Shown: in pieces, positions 27,901 through 36,158 of the stretch
How positions within the stretch are numbered: the first letter of the stretch is position 1
Layout: each line of letters starts with the position of its first letter
From: BCD1 sp965230565
GTDB taxonomy: Bacteria; Bacteroidota; Bacteroidia; Chitinophagales; Saprospiraceae
Direction of reading: 5' to 3'
Length of the DNA: 64,000 bases
NCBI GenBank assembly: GCA_965230565.1
Contig: CBDDLH010000001.1
Location: forward strand, 186,001-250,000
Made by a program: the position numbers and the translations under genes
The notes under the pieces: model-generated
The model's input: only the letters and a program-made list of their open reading frames with translations
Databases searched by the model: none
Told to the model about the DNA's origin: nothing

Positions 27901-30759
27901 GATGACAACATCAATTTGAGTTTCACCTATGAGGTACAATGTGATGGTTCAACGGTTGAATTTACCAACACCAGCACGGATGCCTTTAATTACGTGTGGG
28001 ACTTTGGCGATGGCAGCCCACTCAACTACGAAGAGAGTCCGACCTACAATTACGGTATGGCCGGAGAATTCGAAGTGACGCTTTCCGTGGTGCCACTGGC
28101 TGATTGTGTTGTACCTGTAATGGATACGGTAATTACCGTAAATCCTGAAGTAACTGCTGCATTCGATTACGACATTGTAGAATGTAGTCCGGACAGTGCG
28201 GTGGTAGCCTTTTTCGATTTATCTGAAAGTGTCTTTGAGATAGAAAACTGGCAATGGGAGCCTTTTGGTTCCATCGAGCAAAACCCTGTTACTGTATTTT
28301 ACAATGATGGAGCGGTTGATGTGACCTTAACCATCACCACTTCCAACGGTTGTATGGCCTCTGTCACAGAAACCATCGATATCCAATTGGTTGATTTGGC
28401 CCTGGCAGATACCATTGTCATGTGTAAAGGCGACACCACGGAACTCAATCCGGGCGGAGCTCTTGATCAAACTTACAGCTGGACGCCGGTTGAAACCCTC
28501 GACGATCCTACTTCTGCCAATCCAATGGCCTTTCCGACGGAAACTACTGTTTACACCGTTGAGGTTTATAAAGAAGGTTCTGACACCTGTTTCTACACAG
28601 ATCAGGTGACGGTCTTCGTGCCTGCGGATATCAATGTCGATCTTGGTGACGATATAATTACCTGTGGGGAAAATGTCACCTTAACGGCGATGGCCGATGT
28701 GGATATTGATGTGGAATGGTTCAGTGTCATTGACGGGCCGATTGGAGAAGATCTTTCCGTGACCGTAAATCCATTTACGACAGACACCATTATTGTGGTG
28801 GCTACTGACCAGTACGGCTGTATTGATTCTGACACTATTGTCGTCACTGACAATGGTGTGGATGTAGCGGATATTCCATCAGAGATAACCGCCTGTTCCG
28901 GCGTTGATACGACCATCACCATTACCAATTTAGATCCTGATGATGTCCTGACCTACCAATGGACACCATTAGAAAATATTATCGGACCAGCCAACGAGGC
29001 GACCGTTACGGTCAATGTGCCGGAAGGTTGTGTGATCTTCACCTGTCTGATCACCAATCAGAATGATTGTGAAGAAACGGTTATGACGGAGATTTGCGTC
29101 GTACCGTTTGATTATGAAATTCCAGACACCGTTTTCGTTTGTCCGAATACACCTACAGGTTTGAACCCTGATGGGGAACCTGGTTATTCCTATATGTGGA
29201 GCCCTGCGGATAATTTGAGTGAAACGGATATTGCCAATCCGATCTTTACCAATAACGTTCCGGGAACTTATAATTACACAGCTACTATTTTTGACAATAG
29301 TCAGGCCATCACCTGTGAAACTACAGAAGATGTGGTCGTAGTTGTTTATCCGCTTCTGGAACTTGCGACAGACGGAGATACCACCATGTGTGAGATTTCT
29401 ACCATTCCGATTACCGCAACTACGGCTATTGATGCGAACATCGTATGGTATGACGGTCTTGATGAGATCGGAACCGGCTCTCCAATTGATGTAACTCCTG
29501 AAGAAGGAACCAATACCTACACGGCTATTGCTACCGATCCTATTACCGGGTGTACAGATACCAGCGACGTTGTGGTCCAGGTGAATGTGCTTGAAATCGG
29601 TATTCCTGATTCTATAGTTTATGTATGTATTGACGTTCCAACAGAGATCAACCTGCTTGGAGACCCTGGGCTGACATACGAATGGGTTCCAGAAACAGGG
29701 CTTGACCTTACTAATCCATGGAATCCTGTGGCTACAACAAGTGATACATTATTCATAACGGTGACTATTACAGATCCGGTTGGAGGATGTTTCCTTATCC
29801 GGGAAGTAACGGTGATTCCATATCCCGCTATTATACCTGTTGCGCAACCTGACACGGCATTTATTTGCGAACTGGCTTCAGCCACCTTGACTGTGACCAG
29901 TACAGTTGCTGCTGAATATACCTGGTTTAGCGATTCCGGGATGAACAATGTGGTAGGAACGGGTGATACGGTAGTAGTAAATCCGGCCAACCCGCAGTAT
30001 TACTACGTAATGGCTGTGGATGAATTTGGTTGTTCAGAAAAAGATTCGGCTTTTGTAACCCGATATCCTTCCCTCAACCTGGAGGCCTTTGGAGATACAA
30101 CGCTTTGTGAAATTTCCACTGTGCCACTTTGGGCGACCTCAGACGTAGAGGTGACCTTCGATTGGTATGAGCAAGGTTCCGATACACCATTCGCCTCAGG
30201 CGACACCGTTAATGTAACTCCTGTAGAAGGTACTAATAATTATATTGTCATTGCGGAAGACATCATTACGGGATGTCTCGACACTGCAATGGCTACCGTT
30301 CAGGTAAATGTATTGGAAGAGGGTATTCCTGATTCCATCGTTTATGTTTGTTCTGGTGTACCAACGCATATCAACCCTGCAGGGTATGAAGGCGTCCTAT
30401 ATGAATGGATACCAAATGCCAATATAGAATATGATCCGCCATGGGATCCGATTGTGACTACGACGGATACCATAACCTACTTCGTGACTATTGAAGATCC
30501 GGTGGGTATGTGTTATCTCGAAACCACGGTTACTGTTATTCCATATCCGCTGATCATTCCGGTTGCTTCTCCAGACACATCCTTTGTTTGCGAACTGGAT
30601 GAAGCTCAATTGACCGTAACTACGGAAAGCGGGATTGAAGCAGATTTCGTCTGGTATGATGGTCCTGGTTTAACACCCATTGGATTCTATCGGAATCGGC
30701 GACACCATTATTGTCGATCCGGACACTTCCCAGTATTTCTGGGTGACGGCTACGGATGA
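24964..30759 (+). CDS. Giant T9SS type B adhesin, N-terminal part (frameshifted)
   Basis: 1,931 residues in this frame, with a GTG start at 24964 (or ATG at 24988). Signal peptide, then an N-terminal domain ATHIVGGEIGYNCLGGDQYEI ... SYQRCCRN typical of Bacteroidota gliding adhesins. The body is a long series of PKD and Ig-like modules (VWDFGDPSSGDN, VWDFGDGSPLNYEESPTYNYG; repeated IPDSIVYVC and CEISTIP blocks of about 260 residues). The frame ends with an out-of-frame tail after VWYDGPGLTP; the protein continues in the +1 frame at 30680. Together about 2,690 residues. It is the likely client of the two genes upstream and comparable to SprB: a motile surface adhesin moved by gliding machinery. 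Function inferred from gene order and domains. Confidence 0.85.
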   Translation: MKKLKNKVMSRYLLQLLLLAVFILPTTNLSATHIVGGEIGYNCLGGDQYEIVLSVYRDCFNGDQQAPFDDPAYVGIYNQFNVLVQSIPIALMDDDTLTTIITDPCLVIEAGVCVHTTTYRKVVTLPFLPGGYTLSYQRCCRNITLENIINPVETGATFEIHLNEESMLQCNNSPKFNFWPAIYICVDRELVFDHSAEDIEGDSLVYSLCTPNAGGSLSDPQPIPPETPPPYDDVIWAPGFGVDNMLGAGVPLAIDPVTGVLTATPGLTGQYVVGICVEEYDAATGELLSVTHRDFQYNIVVCGEKAAALLAPEAQCEDLVVTIENQSTFSTAYEWCFDWPDCDPAMTSMTDELVFDWTFPDTGTYTIQLIAEPNSICADTFYHEIFLQYNSLAASYNVDVFECDNIASLELMDESIDTVSPPVGWFWEVSYGDPLETVTSTEQNPNFLVPLGIDNGVINFTVTSENGCVQSLTQMFETDTINPGDAILPDIEACIGDSPSLNPNSPSYFGYDYIWAPAGLLDDATSSNPTVLNVTGDQVFSVTITPGSNACEIIREVQLTAVELPVLDFSTFLECDGRTITFTNLSQNVASGAYVWDFGDPSSGDNISTEDNPVHTYSDIGTYTVTLAVADTELCTDTITMDITIPETELTADFGVKYLSETCSEDSVVVSFEDLSINTTLSPISTWEWEITPPGGVAMTGPNPTYTFFGSQTVDVTLTVTTDDGCVSSSTQQNIEITIVENEDQFPDTLIVCNGGSAQILPGGNPDYLYEWSPEDGIDDPTSPSPTFFPDVTTTYTVLVSNIGVDTCDFVEEVVVFVTPALNLEVDGDGVLCTDQAMLTATTDVDADITWLDDMGNTLATGNTYDFTITGVHNITVRAVDQYDCFEEENIVVRFDPVDVSIPDTVAVCLGDELDVSITNLDLNNTLTYTWTPVDAFVPGTETSSSPDVIETIGNQTLYVTVENQFGCIYQDSVFTTVYDDNINLSFTYEVQCDGSTVEFTNTSTDAFNYVWDFGDGSPLNYEESPTYNYGMAGEFEVTLSVVPLADCVVPVMDTVITVNPEVTAAFDYDIVECSPDSAVVAFFDLSESVFEIENWQWEPFGSIEQNPVTVFYNDGAVDVTLTITTSNGCMASVTETIDIQLVDLALADTIVMCKGDTTELNPGGALDQTYSWTPVETLDDPTSANPMAFPTETTVYTVEVYKEGSDTCFYTDQVTVFVPADINVDLGDDIITCGENVTLTAMADVDIDVEWFSVIDGPIGEDLSVTVNPFTTDTIIVVATDQYGCIDSDTIVVTDNGVDVADIPSEITACSGVDTTITITNLDPDDVLTYQWTPLENIIGPANEATVTVNVPEGCVIFTCLITNQNDCEETVMTEICVVPFDYEIPDTVFVCPNTPTGLNPDGEPGYSYMWSPADNLSETDIANPIFTNNVPGTYNYTATIFDNSQAITCETTEDVVVVVYPLLELATDGDTTMCEISTIPITATTAIDANIVWYDGLDEIGTGSPIDVTPEEGTNTYTAIATDPITGCTDTSDVVVQVNVLEIGIPDSIVYVCIDVPTEINLLGDPGLTYEWVPETGLDLTNPWNPVATTSDTLFITVTITDPVGGCFLIREVTVIPYPAIIPVAQPDTAFICELASATLTVTSTVAAEYTWFSDSGMNNVVGTGDTVVVNPANPQYYYVMAVDEFGCSEKDSAFVTRYPSLNLEAFGDTTLCEISTVPLWATSDVEVTFDWYEQGSDTPFASGDTVNVTPVEGTNNYIVIAEDIITGCLDTAMATVQVNVLEEGIPDSIVYVCSGVPTHINPAGYEGVLYEWIPNANIEYDPPWDPIVTTTDTITYFVTIEDPVGMCYLETTVTVIPYPLIIPVASPDTSFVCELDEAQLTVTTESGIEADFVWYDGPGLTPIGFYRNRRHHYCRSGHFPVFLGDGYG

Positions 30760-33043
30760 ATTTGGCTGTGTGGAAATAGATTCCGTTTATGTCCTGAGAT
30801 ATCCATCCATTAATCTTGTTGCAGACGGAGACTCAACACTTTGTATTGCCAATCCTGTACCATTGTGGGCAACAGCTGATGTTGGCGTAACCATTGAATG
30901 GTATGAAGAAGGTAGTGATATGCCTTTCGCTACAGGTACTCCGGTTATGGCTACAACGATGGACGGCACCAATATCTATACTGCCATTGCAACGGATACC
31001 ATTACAGGATGTATGGATACCAGCATGGTAACTGTTCAGGTAAATCCAATTGAAATCGGAGTTCCTGATCCGGTCATCTATGTATGTCCGAATGTGGATG
31101 TCAATTTCTTTAATGGTAACCCTGACTTGATCTATACCTGGGATTGTGATGATGTGATCGATGATTCTGATCCATACAATCCGGTTGTCAATACTAATGA
31201 TACCATTACCTGTCTGGTAACCGTGGAAGACCCGGCAGGATTGTGTTACCTGGAAGCCCCGGTGATGATTATAGCTTATCCGGAGATCAATCCGGCGATT
31301 ACTCCACCTGAAGTAGCGCTTTGTGAATTTGAGAGTGTAGAACTGATGGGAAGCGCCGATGTTTCGCCGGCTGATTATGTATGGTTTAATGATTCTGCCA
31401 TGGATAGCGTCATTAGTATGAATCCTAATGTTGTTGTCAGTCCTGATTCTACGCAGTATTATTATTTGATGGTAACAGATGAATTCGGCTGTTCTGAGAA
31501 AGATTCAGTCCTTGTAATCAGAAATCCATCCCTCAATCTGGAGACTGACGGAGACACGACCCTTTGTGAGATCGTTCCGGTAATTTTGACTGCAGAAACC
31601 AGTTTAACCACCACCATTATTGAATGGTTTGAAGGCGCACCATTGCCTGACACACCGTTTGATTTTGAATCGCCAATCGAAGTCCTGCCGATGGAAGGTA
31701 CCAATACTTATACCGCCATCGCTACCGATACCATCACAGGTTGTATGGATACCAGCGTAGTAATCGTTCAGGTTAACACACTTGATGTAGGTATTCCGGA
31801 CAGCATCATTTATGTCTGTCCAAATGTGGATGTTGCATTCTTCAGCGGAGACCCCGGACTTGAATATACCTGGGATTGCGATGATGTGATTTTAGGAACT
31901 CCGGCTAACCCGATCGTCAACACCAACGATACCATCAATTGTGTGGTGACCATCGTTGACCCGGTCGGTATGTGTTATCTGGAAGTTCCGGTGACCATCA
32001 TTGCTCATCCGGAGATCAATCCGGTGATCGCTCAGGACACGATTGTTTGTAACTTTAATCCTTTAGAACTCTTTGTCAGCAGTGACGTAGCGGATCCGAC
32101 CTACGATTGGTTCGATATTGACAACACACCAATTGGTGATGGTGAATCTGTTGTAGTTACTCCGGCAGGAACCGAAATTTACTATGTCATCGCCACTGAT
32201 GAATTTGGCTGTTCTGAGGTAGATTCCGTTCAAGTGGATGCTTATCCGATCCAGGCTGAATTGCTGCCGCAGGAACTGATCATTTGTGAAACGGTTGAAA
32301 CCGAAACACTGACCGCAGTGAATTACGGTCCGGAAGAGATCGTCAGTTACAACTGGTCGCCATCAGGCCTTGTTGAAGTGACCGATGTAGATTCTGTTGC
32401 CATTGGTACGTTGACAGGCACATTAAATCCATTCTGTGTTGAACTTACGAATGAATATGGGTGTGTAGAAACAGAATGCACCAACATCACCATGATCAGT
32501 CTGATCGATTCACTAAGCATTGAAGCTGTTCCGGACACCATTCTTTTGGATGATTCTTCAGTGATCACCGTAGGTGGATGTACGGATTGTGAATTTGAAT
32601 GGGAATGGCCTGCAGGAAGTGATCTTGAACCTGAATTTGGCCCTGAGGTTACGGCAACTCCAGTTGATACCGGTACAAATATCTATACTGCTTTTGCATC
32701 CTTACTTGGTTGTGAAGAAGTCGTTGAAACTGAAGTATATGTAATTGCCAAGATATGTGATGAGAATTTCGTCTTCCTTCCAACGGCCTTTACTCCTAAT
32801 AATGACGGAGTAAATGACATTCTCGAGCTCAGATGTTTCTTCAAAGATGAAATTGAGATCGAGATCATGATCTACAACCGCTGGGGTGAAGAGATCGTTC
32901 GTTCTCAGGATCCGTATTTCACCTGGAACGGAACGCATAATGGCGAAGAATTGCCACCGGATGTTTTCGGCTATTACCTCCGGGTGAATTGTCCGGGAGG
33001 GGAAGAGCTTGTTCAGAAAGGAAGTATTACCTTACTGAAATAA
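30680..33043 (+). CDS. Giant T9SS type B adhesin, C-terminal part with gliding-motility-associated domain
   Basis: 787 residues continue the adhesin from the fragment ending near 30690. The module LDSIGIGDTIIVDPDTSQYFW aligns with the preceding repeats (GTGDTVVVNPANPQYYY), showing that one base is superfluous between 30673 and 30700; a CCC run at 30676-30678 is the simplest site. Further repeats follow, then the terminal 90 residues are a gliding-motility-associated (CHU_C, T9SS type B) domain: FLPTAFTPNNDGVNDILE ... IYNRWGEEIVRS ... GYYLRVNCPGGEELVQKGSITLLK. Such domains direct export and surface attachment by T9SS with the PorP/SprF partner. Terminator follows 19 bp after the stop. Confidence 0.88.
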   Translation: MDSIGIGDTIIVDPDTSQYFWVTATDEFGCVEIDSVYVLRYPSINLVADGDSTLCIANPVPLWATADVGVTIEWYEEGSDMPFATGTPVMATTMDGTNIYTAIATDTITGCMDTSMVTVQVNPIEIGVPDPVIYVCPNVDVNFFNGNPDLIYTWDCDDVIDDSDPYNPVVNTNDTITCLVTVEDPAGLCYLEAPVMIIAYPEINPAITPPEVALCEFESVELMGSADVSPADYVWFNDSAMDSVISMNPNVVVSPDSTQYYYLMVTDEFGCSEKDSVLVIRNPSLNLETDGDTTLCEIVPVILTAETSLTTTIIEWFEGAPLPDTPFDFESPIEVLPMEGTNTYTAIATDTITGCMDTSVVIVQVNTLDVGIPDSIIYVCPNVDVAFFSGDPGLEYTWDCDDVILGTPANPIVNTNDTINCVVTIVDPVGMCYLEVPVTIIAHPEINPVIAQDTIVCNFNPLELFVSSDVADPTYDWFDIDNTPIGDGESVVVTPAGTEIYYVIATDEFGCSEVDSVQVDAYPIQAELLPQELIICETVETETLTAVNYGPEEIVSYNWSPSGLVEVTDVDSVAIGTLTGTLNPFCVELTNEYGCVETECTNITMISLIDSLSIEAVPDTILLDDSSVITVGGCTDCEFEWEWPAGSDLEPEFGPEVTATPVDTGTNIYTAFASLLGCEEVVETEVYVIAKICDENFVFLPTAFTPNNDGVNDILELRCFFKDEIEIEIMIYNRWGEEIVRSQDPYFTWNGTHNGEELPPDVFGYYLRVNCPGGEELVQKGSITLLK

Positions 33044-33061
33044 GGGGATTGCTTTCCGGCC

Positions 33062-33100
33062 AACCGGCCCGCCGAACTGGTTTCGGCGGGCCGGTTTTTT
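33062..33100 (+). terminator. Strong Rho-independent terminator after the adhesin
   Basis: A perfect 15-bp GC-rich stem (AACCGGCCCGCCGAA and its complement) with loop CTGGT, followed by TTTT. It lies 19 bp past the adhesin stop at 33043. Just after it comes a CTGGTTGCTGGTTGCAGGTT repeat. Confidence 0.9.
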
Positions 33101-33150
33101 GTTACTGGTTGCTGGTTGCAGGTTCTTACAATATCAGGCTAAAGCCTAAG

Positions 33151-34140
33151 CTACAAAAGCCGTTTAACCACCTGAGCGATCAATAGCGAAGCAAAAGAAA
33201 AGACCACTACCCAACTCAACTGTCCCAGGGTCAAAGGCACCAACGACAGCACCTCCCGCATTGGAGTTACTACATATCCAAGGGCCGTTAACAGCATACA
33301 TAAAACGATGGCTCCCCAGACCCAACGATTTCGGGTGACCTCATTGTTAAAAAAGGATACGTTCCGTTTCGGTAAATTGAAGACGTTTAGCAATTGCGCC
33401 AGCACAAGCGTATAAAATGCCATATTATTCACCTCCGCTGGACCTGCCTTCAGATACCAATGAGCGAAGGTGCTTACACCCAAAACTCCGGCTGTAATCG
33501 ATAGACCATATACAAAGGTGGTCACCCATAATTTCCTGGGCATGATCGGTTCATCAGGCGGGCGGGGTTTCATGTTCATAATATGTTTTTCACCATCTCC
33601 CATAGCCAGGGACAATGCGGGAAAGACATCTGTGATGAGATTTAAATACAAAATCTGAATAGGTAATAAAGGCAGGGGTAAACTCACCAATGAAGCAATC
33701 GCTACCGAAATGATCTCTGCCAAATTACTCGACAATAAGTAAACCACAAACTTTCTGATATTCTCAAAAATAATCCTCCCTTGACGGATAGCCAGTTCAA
33801 TGGAGGAGAACTGATCATCCCTGAGAATCACATCCGCTACTTCCTTGGCCGCCTCCGTTCCCCGGATTCCCATGGCTATGCCGATATCCGCCTTTTTGAG
33901 TGCCGGAGCATCATTCACACCATCACCTGTCATGCCTACTACATAGCCGTTTTTTTGGTAAAGAGATACCAAAGCAAGTTTCTGTGCCGGCGTTACCCTG
34001 GCAAACACCGAAGTATTCAACAATTGAGCTTCTGACCTGTCCTCGATCTCGTTCCCCCGAATCACCACTTCTCCGGGCAGGGTATCTCCCAGGTCATCCA
34101 GAAGTCCTACAGCCTCAGCAATATTCCTGGCCGTTTCAGG
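33151..34140 (-). CDS. P-type cation ATPase, C-terminal fragment (frameshifted)
   Basis: About 330 residues. The frame is open from CCT at 34140. It holds the hinge motif TGDGVNDAPALKKADIGIAMG, which binds Mg2+ during the catalytic cycle, and then five or six hydrophobic membrane helices of the C-terminal transport half (LLPIQILYLNLITDVFPALSLAM, ending LLIAQVVKRLL). With the fragment at 34136-35800 it forms one P-type ATPase of about 880 residues, normal length for type II pumps. The substrate is probably Ca2+ or another divalent cation, but cannot be fixed by sequence alone. See the linked frameshift finding. Confidence 0.9.
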   Translation of the reverse strand, partial: PETARNIAEAVGLLDDLGDTLPGEVVIRGNEIEDRSEAQLLNTSVFARVTPAQKLALVSLYQKNGYVVGMTGDGVNDAPALKKADIGIAMGIRGTEAAKEVADVILRDDQFSSIELAIRQGRIIFENIRKFVVYLLSSNLAEIISVAIASLVSLPLPLLPIQILYLNLITDVFPALSLAMGDGEKHIMNMKPRPPDEPIMPRKLWVTTFVYGLSITAGVLGVSTFAHWYLKAGPAEVNNMAFYTLVLAQLLNVFNLPKRNVSFFNNEVTRNRWVWGAIVLCMLLTALGYVVTPMREVLSLVPLTLGQLSWVVVFSFASLLIAQVVKRLL

Positions 34141-35800
34141 GATGATCTCCGGTAACCATTATCACCTTTATCCCAGCCTGGTGACAGGTATCAATCGCAG
34201 CCTTCACATCTTCTCTCGGTGGATCGAGAAAACCTATCAATCCTAAAAAGATTAGATTTTCAAAATACCCATCCGCTGCAGGCTTTGCATCAACATCTCT
34301 GAAAGCAAATGCTAACGTTCGTAATCCTTCAGCCGCCAGATCATTTGCTTTGTCCAGCCAGAAAGTATGGTTCCTCAGTTTTTCAATTCCTTCAGAAGTA
34401 TAAATCCGATTACAGACATTCAGAACATTTTCTAAAGCTCCTTTTACCGAAATCCGATAAGCGCTTTCAAAGCGGTTGAGGGTGGCCATCATCTTTACGG
34501 TGGTATCAAATGGAATTTCAACCACTTCAGGATACTTCTCACGAAGGCTTTCCACTTCAAATCCTGCAGTAATAGCCAGATCGATAAGAGCAACTTCGAC
34601 CGGATCTCCCACCAATTCCTTACCCTTCTTTGCAGGTTTTACATTGTTACACAAAACACCCGTTTGTACTAGCTTTTGAAAAGAATTATCATACCTGCAA
34701 CGTTCCCAAAAAGCATATTCTTTTCCCACTTCAGGAACACGAAATTGTACCCCATCAAAAACAGCCACCTGAACCTCCATTTTGTTTTCTGTGAGTGTTC
34801 CTGTTTTATCGGTACAGATGATCCCGACATTCCCCAGCGTTTCCACAGAACTCAATTGTTTAATAATGGCCCTGTCTTTGGCCAGCTTTAACATTCCTCT
34901 GGCCAGTGCAATGGTCGCCACAATCGGTAGCCCTTCCGGGATAGCAGCAACTGCCAGGGCAAAGGCCGTTTCGATCATCCGGATCAATTGTCGCCCCTGA
35001 ACATATCCGACAATGGCAATAGCAAAAGCGAGTAATAGCGTTAGCCAAATAAGTTTCTTGCTGAGAACATTTAACTTCTTTTCAATAGGCGTGATCTGAT
35101 CCTGGGCTTCATGAGTCATTCGACTGATTGCCCCGAGTTCTGTATGTTCACCTGTTGCGGTTATCACTACCTTTGCAGTTCCACGGGTTACCATGGTTCC
35201 ACAAAAGACCATATTGGTTTGATCGGCAAGTACCGTTGTTTCCGGTAAAGGTTCGTTAGACTTATTGATTTGAAAACTTTCTCCGGTCAAAGCAGATTCC
35301 TTAACGGCAAGGCTTTCATGTTCAATGATCCGGCCATCTGCTGGTATGAATTCCCCACTGGTCAATAGCAGGATATCTCCTGGAACAATACAACTATCCT
35401 CTATCAGGATTTCCTTGCCTTCCCGCAACACGTAAGACTCTCCGCGTGTCATTTCCCGTAAAGCCTCCATCGACCGCCGGGCCTGGAGCTCCATGAAAAA
35501 CCCAATAAAAACAGTTATCAAAATGACGACTACTACTGCAATCCCCTCTACAACTTCACCAAAAACAAAGCCAAGCACAGTAGCAGCGATGAGCACATAA
35601 ATAACAGGATCCAAAAATTGTTCTACGAAAATGAGAATGGCTGGTTTGGAGCGTTGCTTTTCCAATCGGTTCTCCCCAAATATTTTTAGGCGTTCTTCTG
35701 CCTCCACATTACCCAAACCCTGCTCAACCGGAGTTTTTAATTGAGCAAGAATAGTATGTACTTTTTCCGAGAAAGCCTTTTCAGGAAGCTTGTCGATCAT
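34136..35800 (-). CDS. P-type cation ATPase, N-terminal fragment (frameshifted)
   Basis: 554 residues. Seen in order: N-terminal cation-ATPase domain (EKVHTILAQLKTPVEQGLGNVEAEERL), two membrane helices, actuator domain with TGES (KESALTGESFQI), helix with PEGL motif (AVAAIPEGLPIVATIALARG), phosphorylation motif DKTGTLTENKME (about residue 328), nucleotide-binding segment KGALENVLNVCNRI, and VTGDH at the end. The frame stops at TGA (34136-34138) inside the conserved VTGDHPETA segment; the other frame resumes with PETARNIAE. Type II (SERCA/PMCA-like) by motif pattern. It acts in the cytoplasmic membrane, exporting cations with ATP. Confidence 0.92.
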   Translation of the reverse strand: MIDKLPEKAFSEKVHTILAQLKTPVEQGLGNVEAEERLKIFGENRLEKQRSKPAILIFVEQFLDPVIYVLIAATVLGFVFGEVVEGIAVVVVILITVFIGFFMELQARRSMEALREMTRGESYVLREGKEILIEDSCIVPGDILLLTSGEFIPADGRIIEHESLAVKESALTGESFQINKSNEPLPETTVLADQTNMVFCGTMVTRGTAKVVITATGEHTELGAISRMTHEAQDQITPIEKKLNVLSKKLIWLTLLLAFAIAIVGYVQGRQLIRMIETAFALAVAAIPEGLPIVATIALARGMLKLAKDRAIIKQLSSVETLGNVGIICTDKTGTLTENKMEVQVAVFDGVQFRVPEVGKEYAFWERCRYDNSFQKLVQTGVLCNNVKPAKKGKELVGDPVEVALIDLAITAGFEVESLREKYPEVVEIPFDTTVKMMATLNRFESAYRISVKGALENVLNVCNRIYTSEGIEKLRNHTFWLDKANDLAAEGLRTLAFAFRDVDAKPAADGYFENLIFLGLIGFLDPPREDVKAAIDTCHQAGIKVIMVTGDHP

Positions 35801-36158
35801 TGTAAATTAATGTCTTTGCCAAAAAAAATCAAAGGATCACATCAGGCGTTCAACATTAATTTCATAGACATTGGATATCACGTAATTTAAAGGTTTTGCA
35901 GGAGAAATGCCAGTTTTCAGATGTCTTCAGTCAGCAGTCATTGCAATTGTTGAACGGTTAGCGCTTAGAAAACAATTTGAACAAAAAGCATTCCTGCATT
36001 TCCTTACTCCCCTTTTCCTCCCGGCACTATGTGCACGCCTTTCGTTTCCTTCAGGCTCGGGATGTCGCTACACTTCATTTTTTCCTTAAATCATTCTATC
36101 AATGTTTCATTGTTTCATCGTATCATTGTAGATTAGTCATTCACATAATTATACATTC
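35801..36158. other. Intergenic region with text-like repeats
   Basis: A 358-bp gap between divergent starts of the P-type ATPase and the amidase. It contains a stretch at 36000-36080 (TCCCGGCACTATGTGCACG, then CAGGCTCGGGATGTCGCTAC) and a run at 36089-36135 built from near-repeats of CATTGTTTCATTG. No promoter of the TAnnTTTG type and no coding frame is convincing here. Confidence 0.4.
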
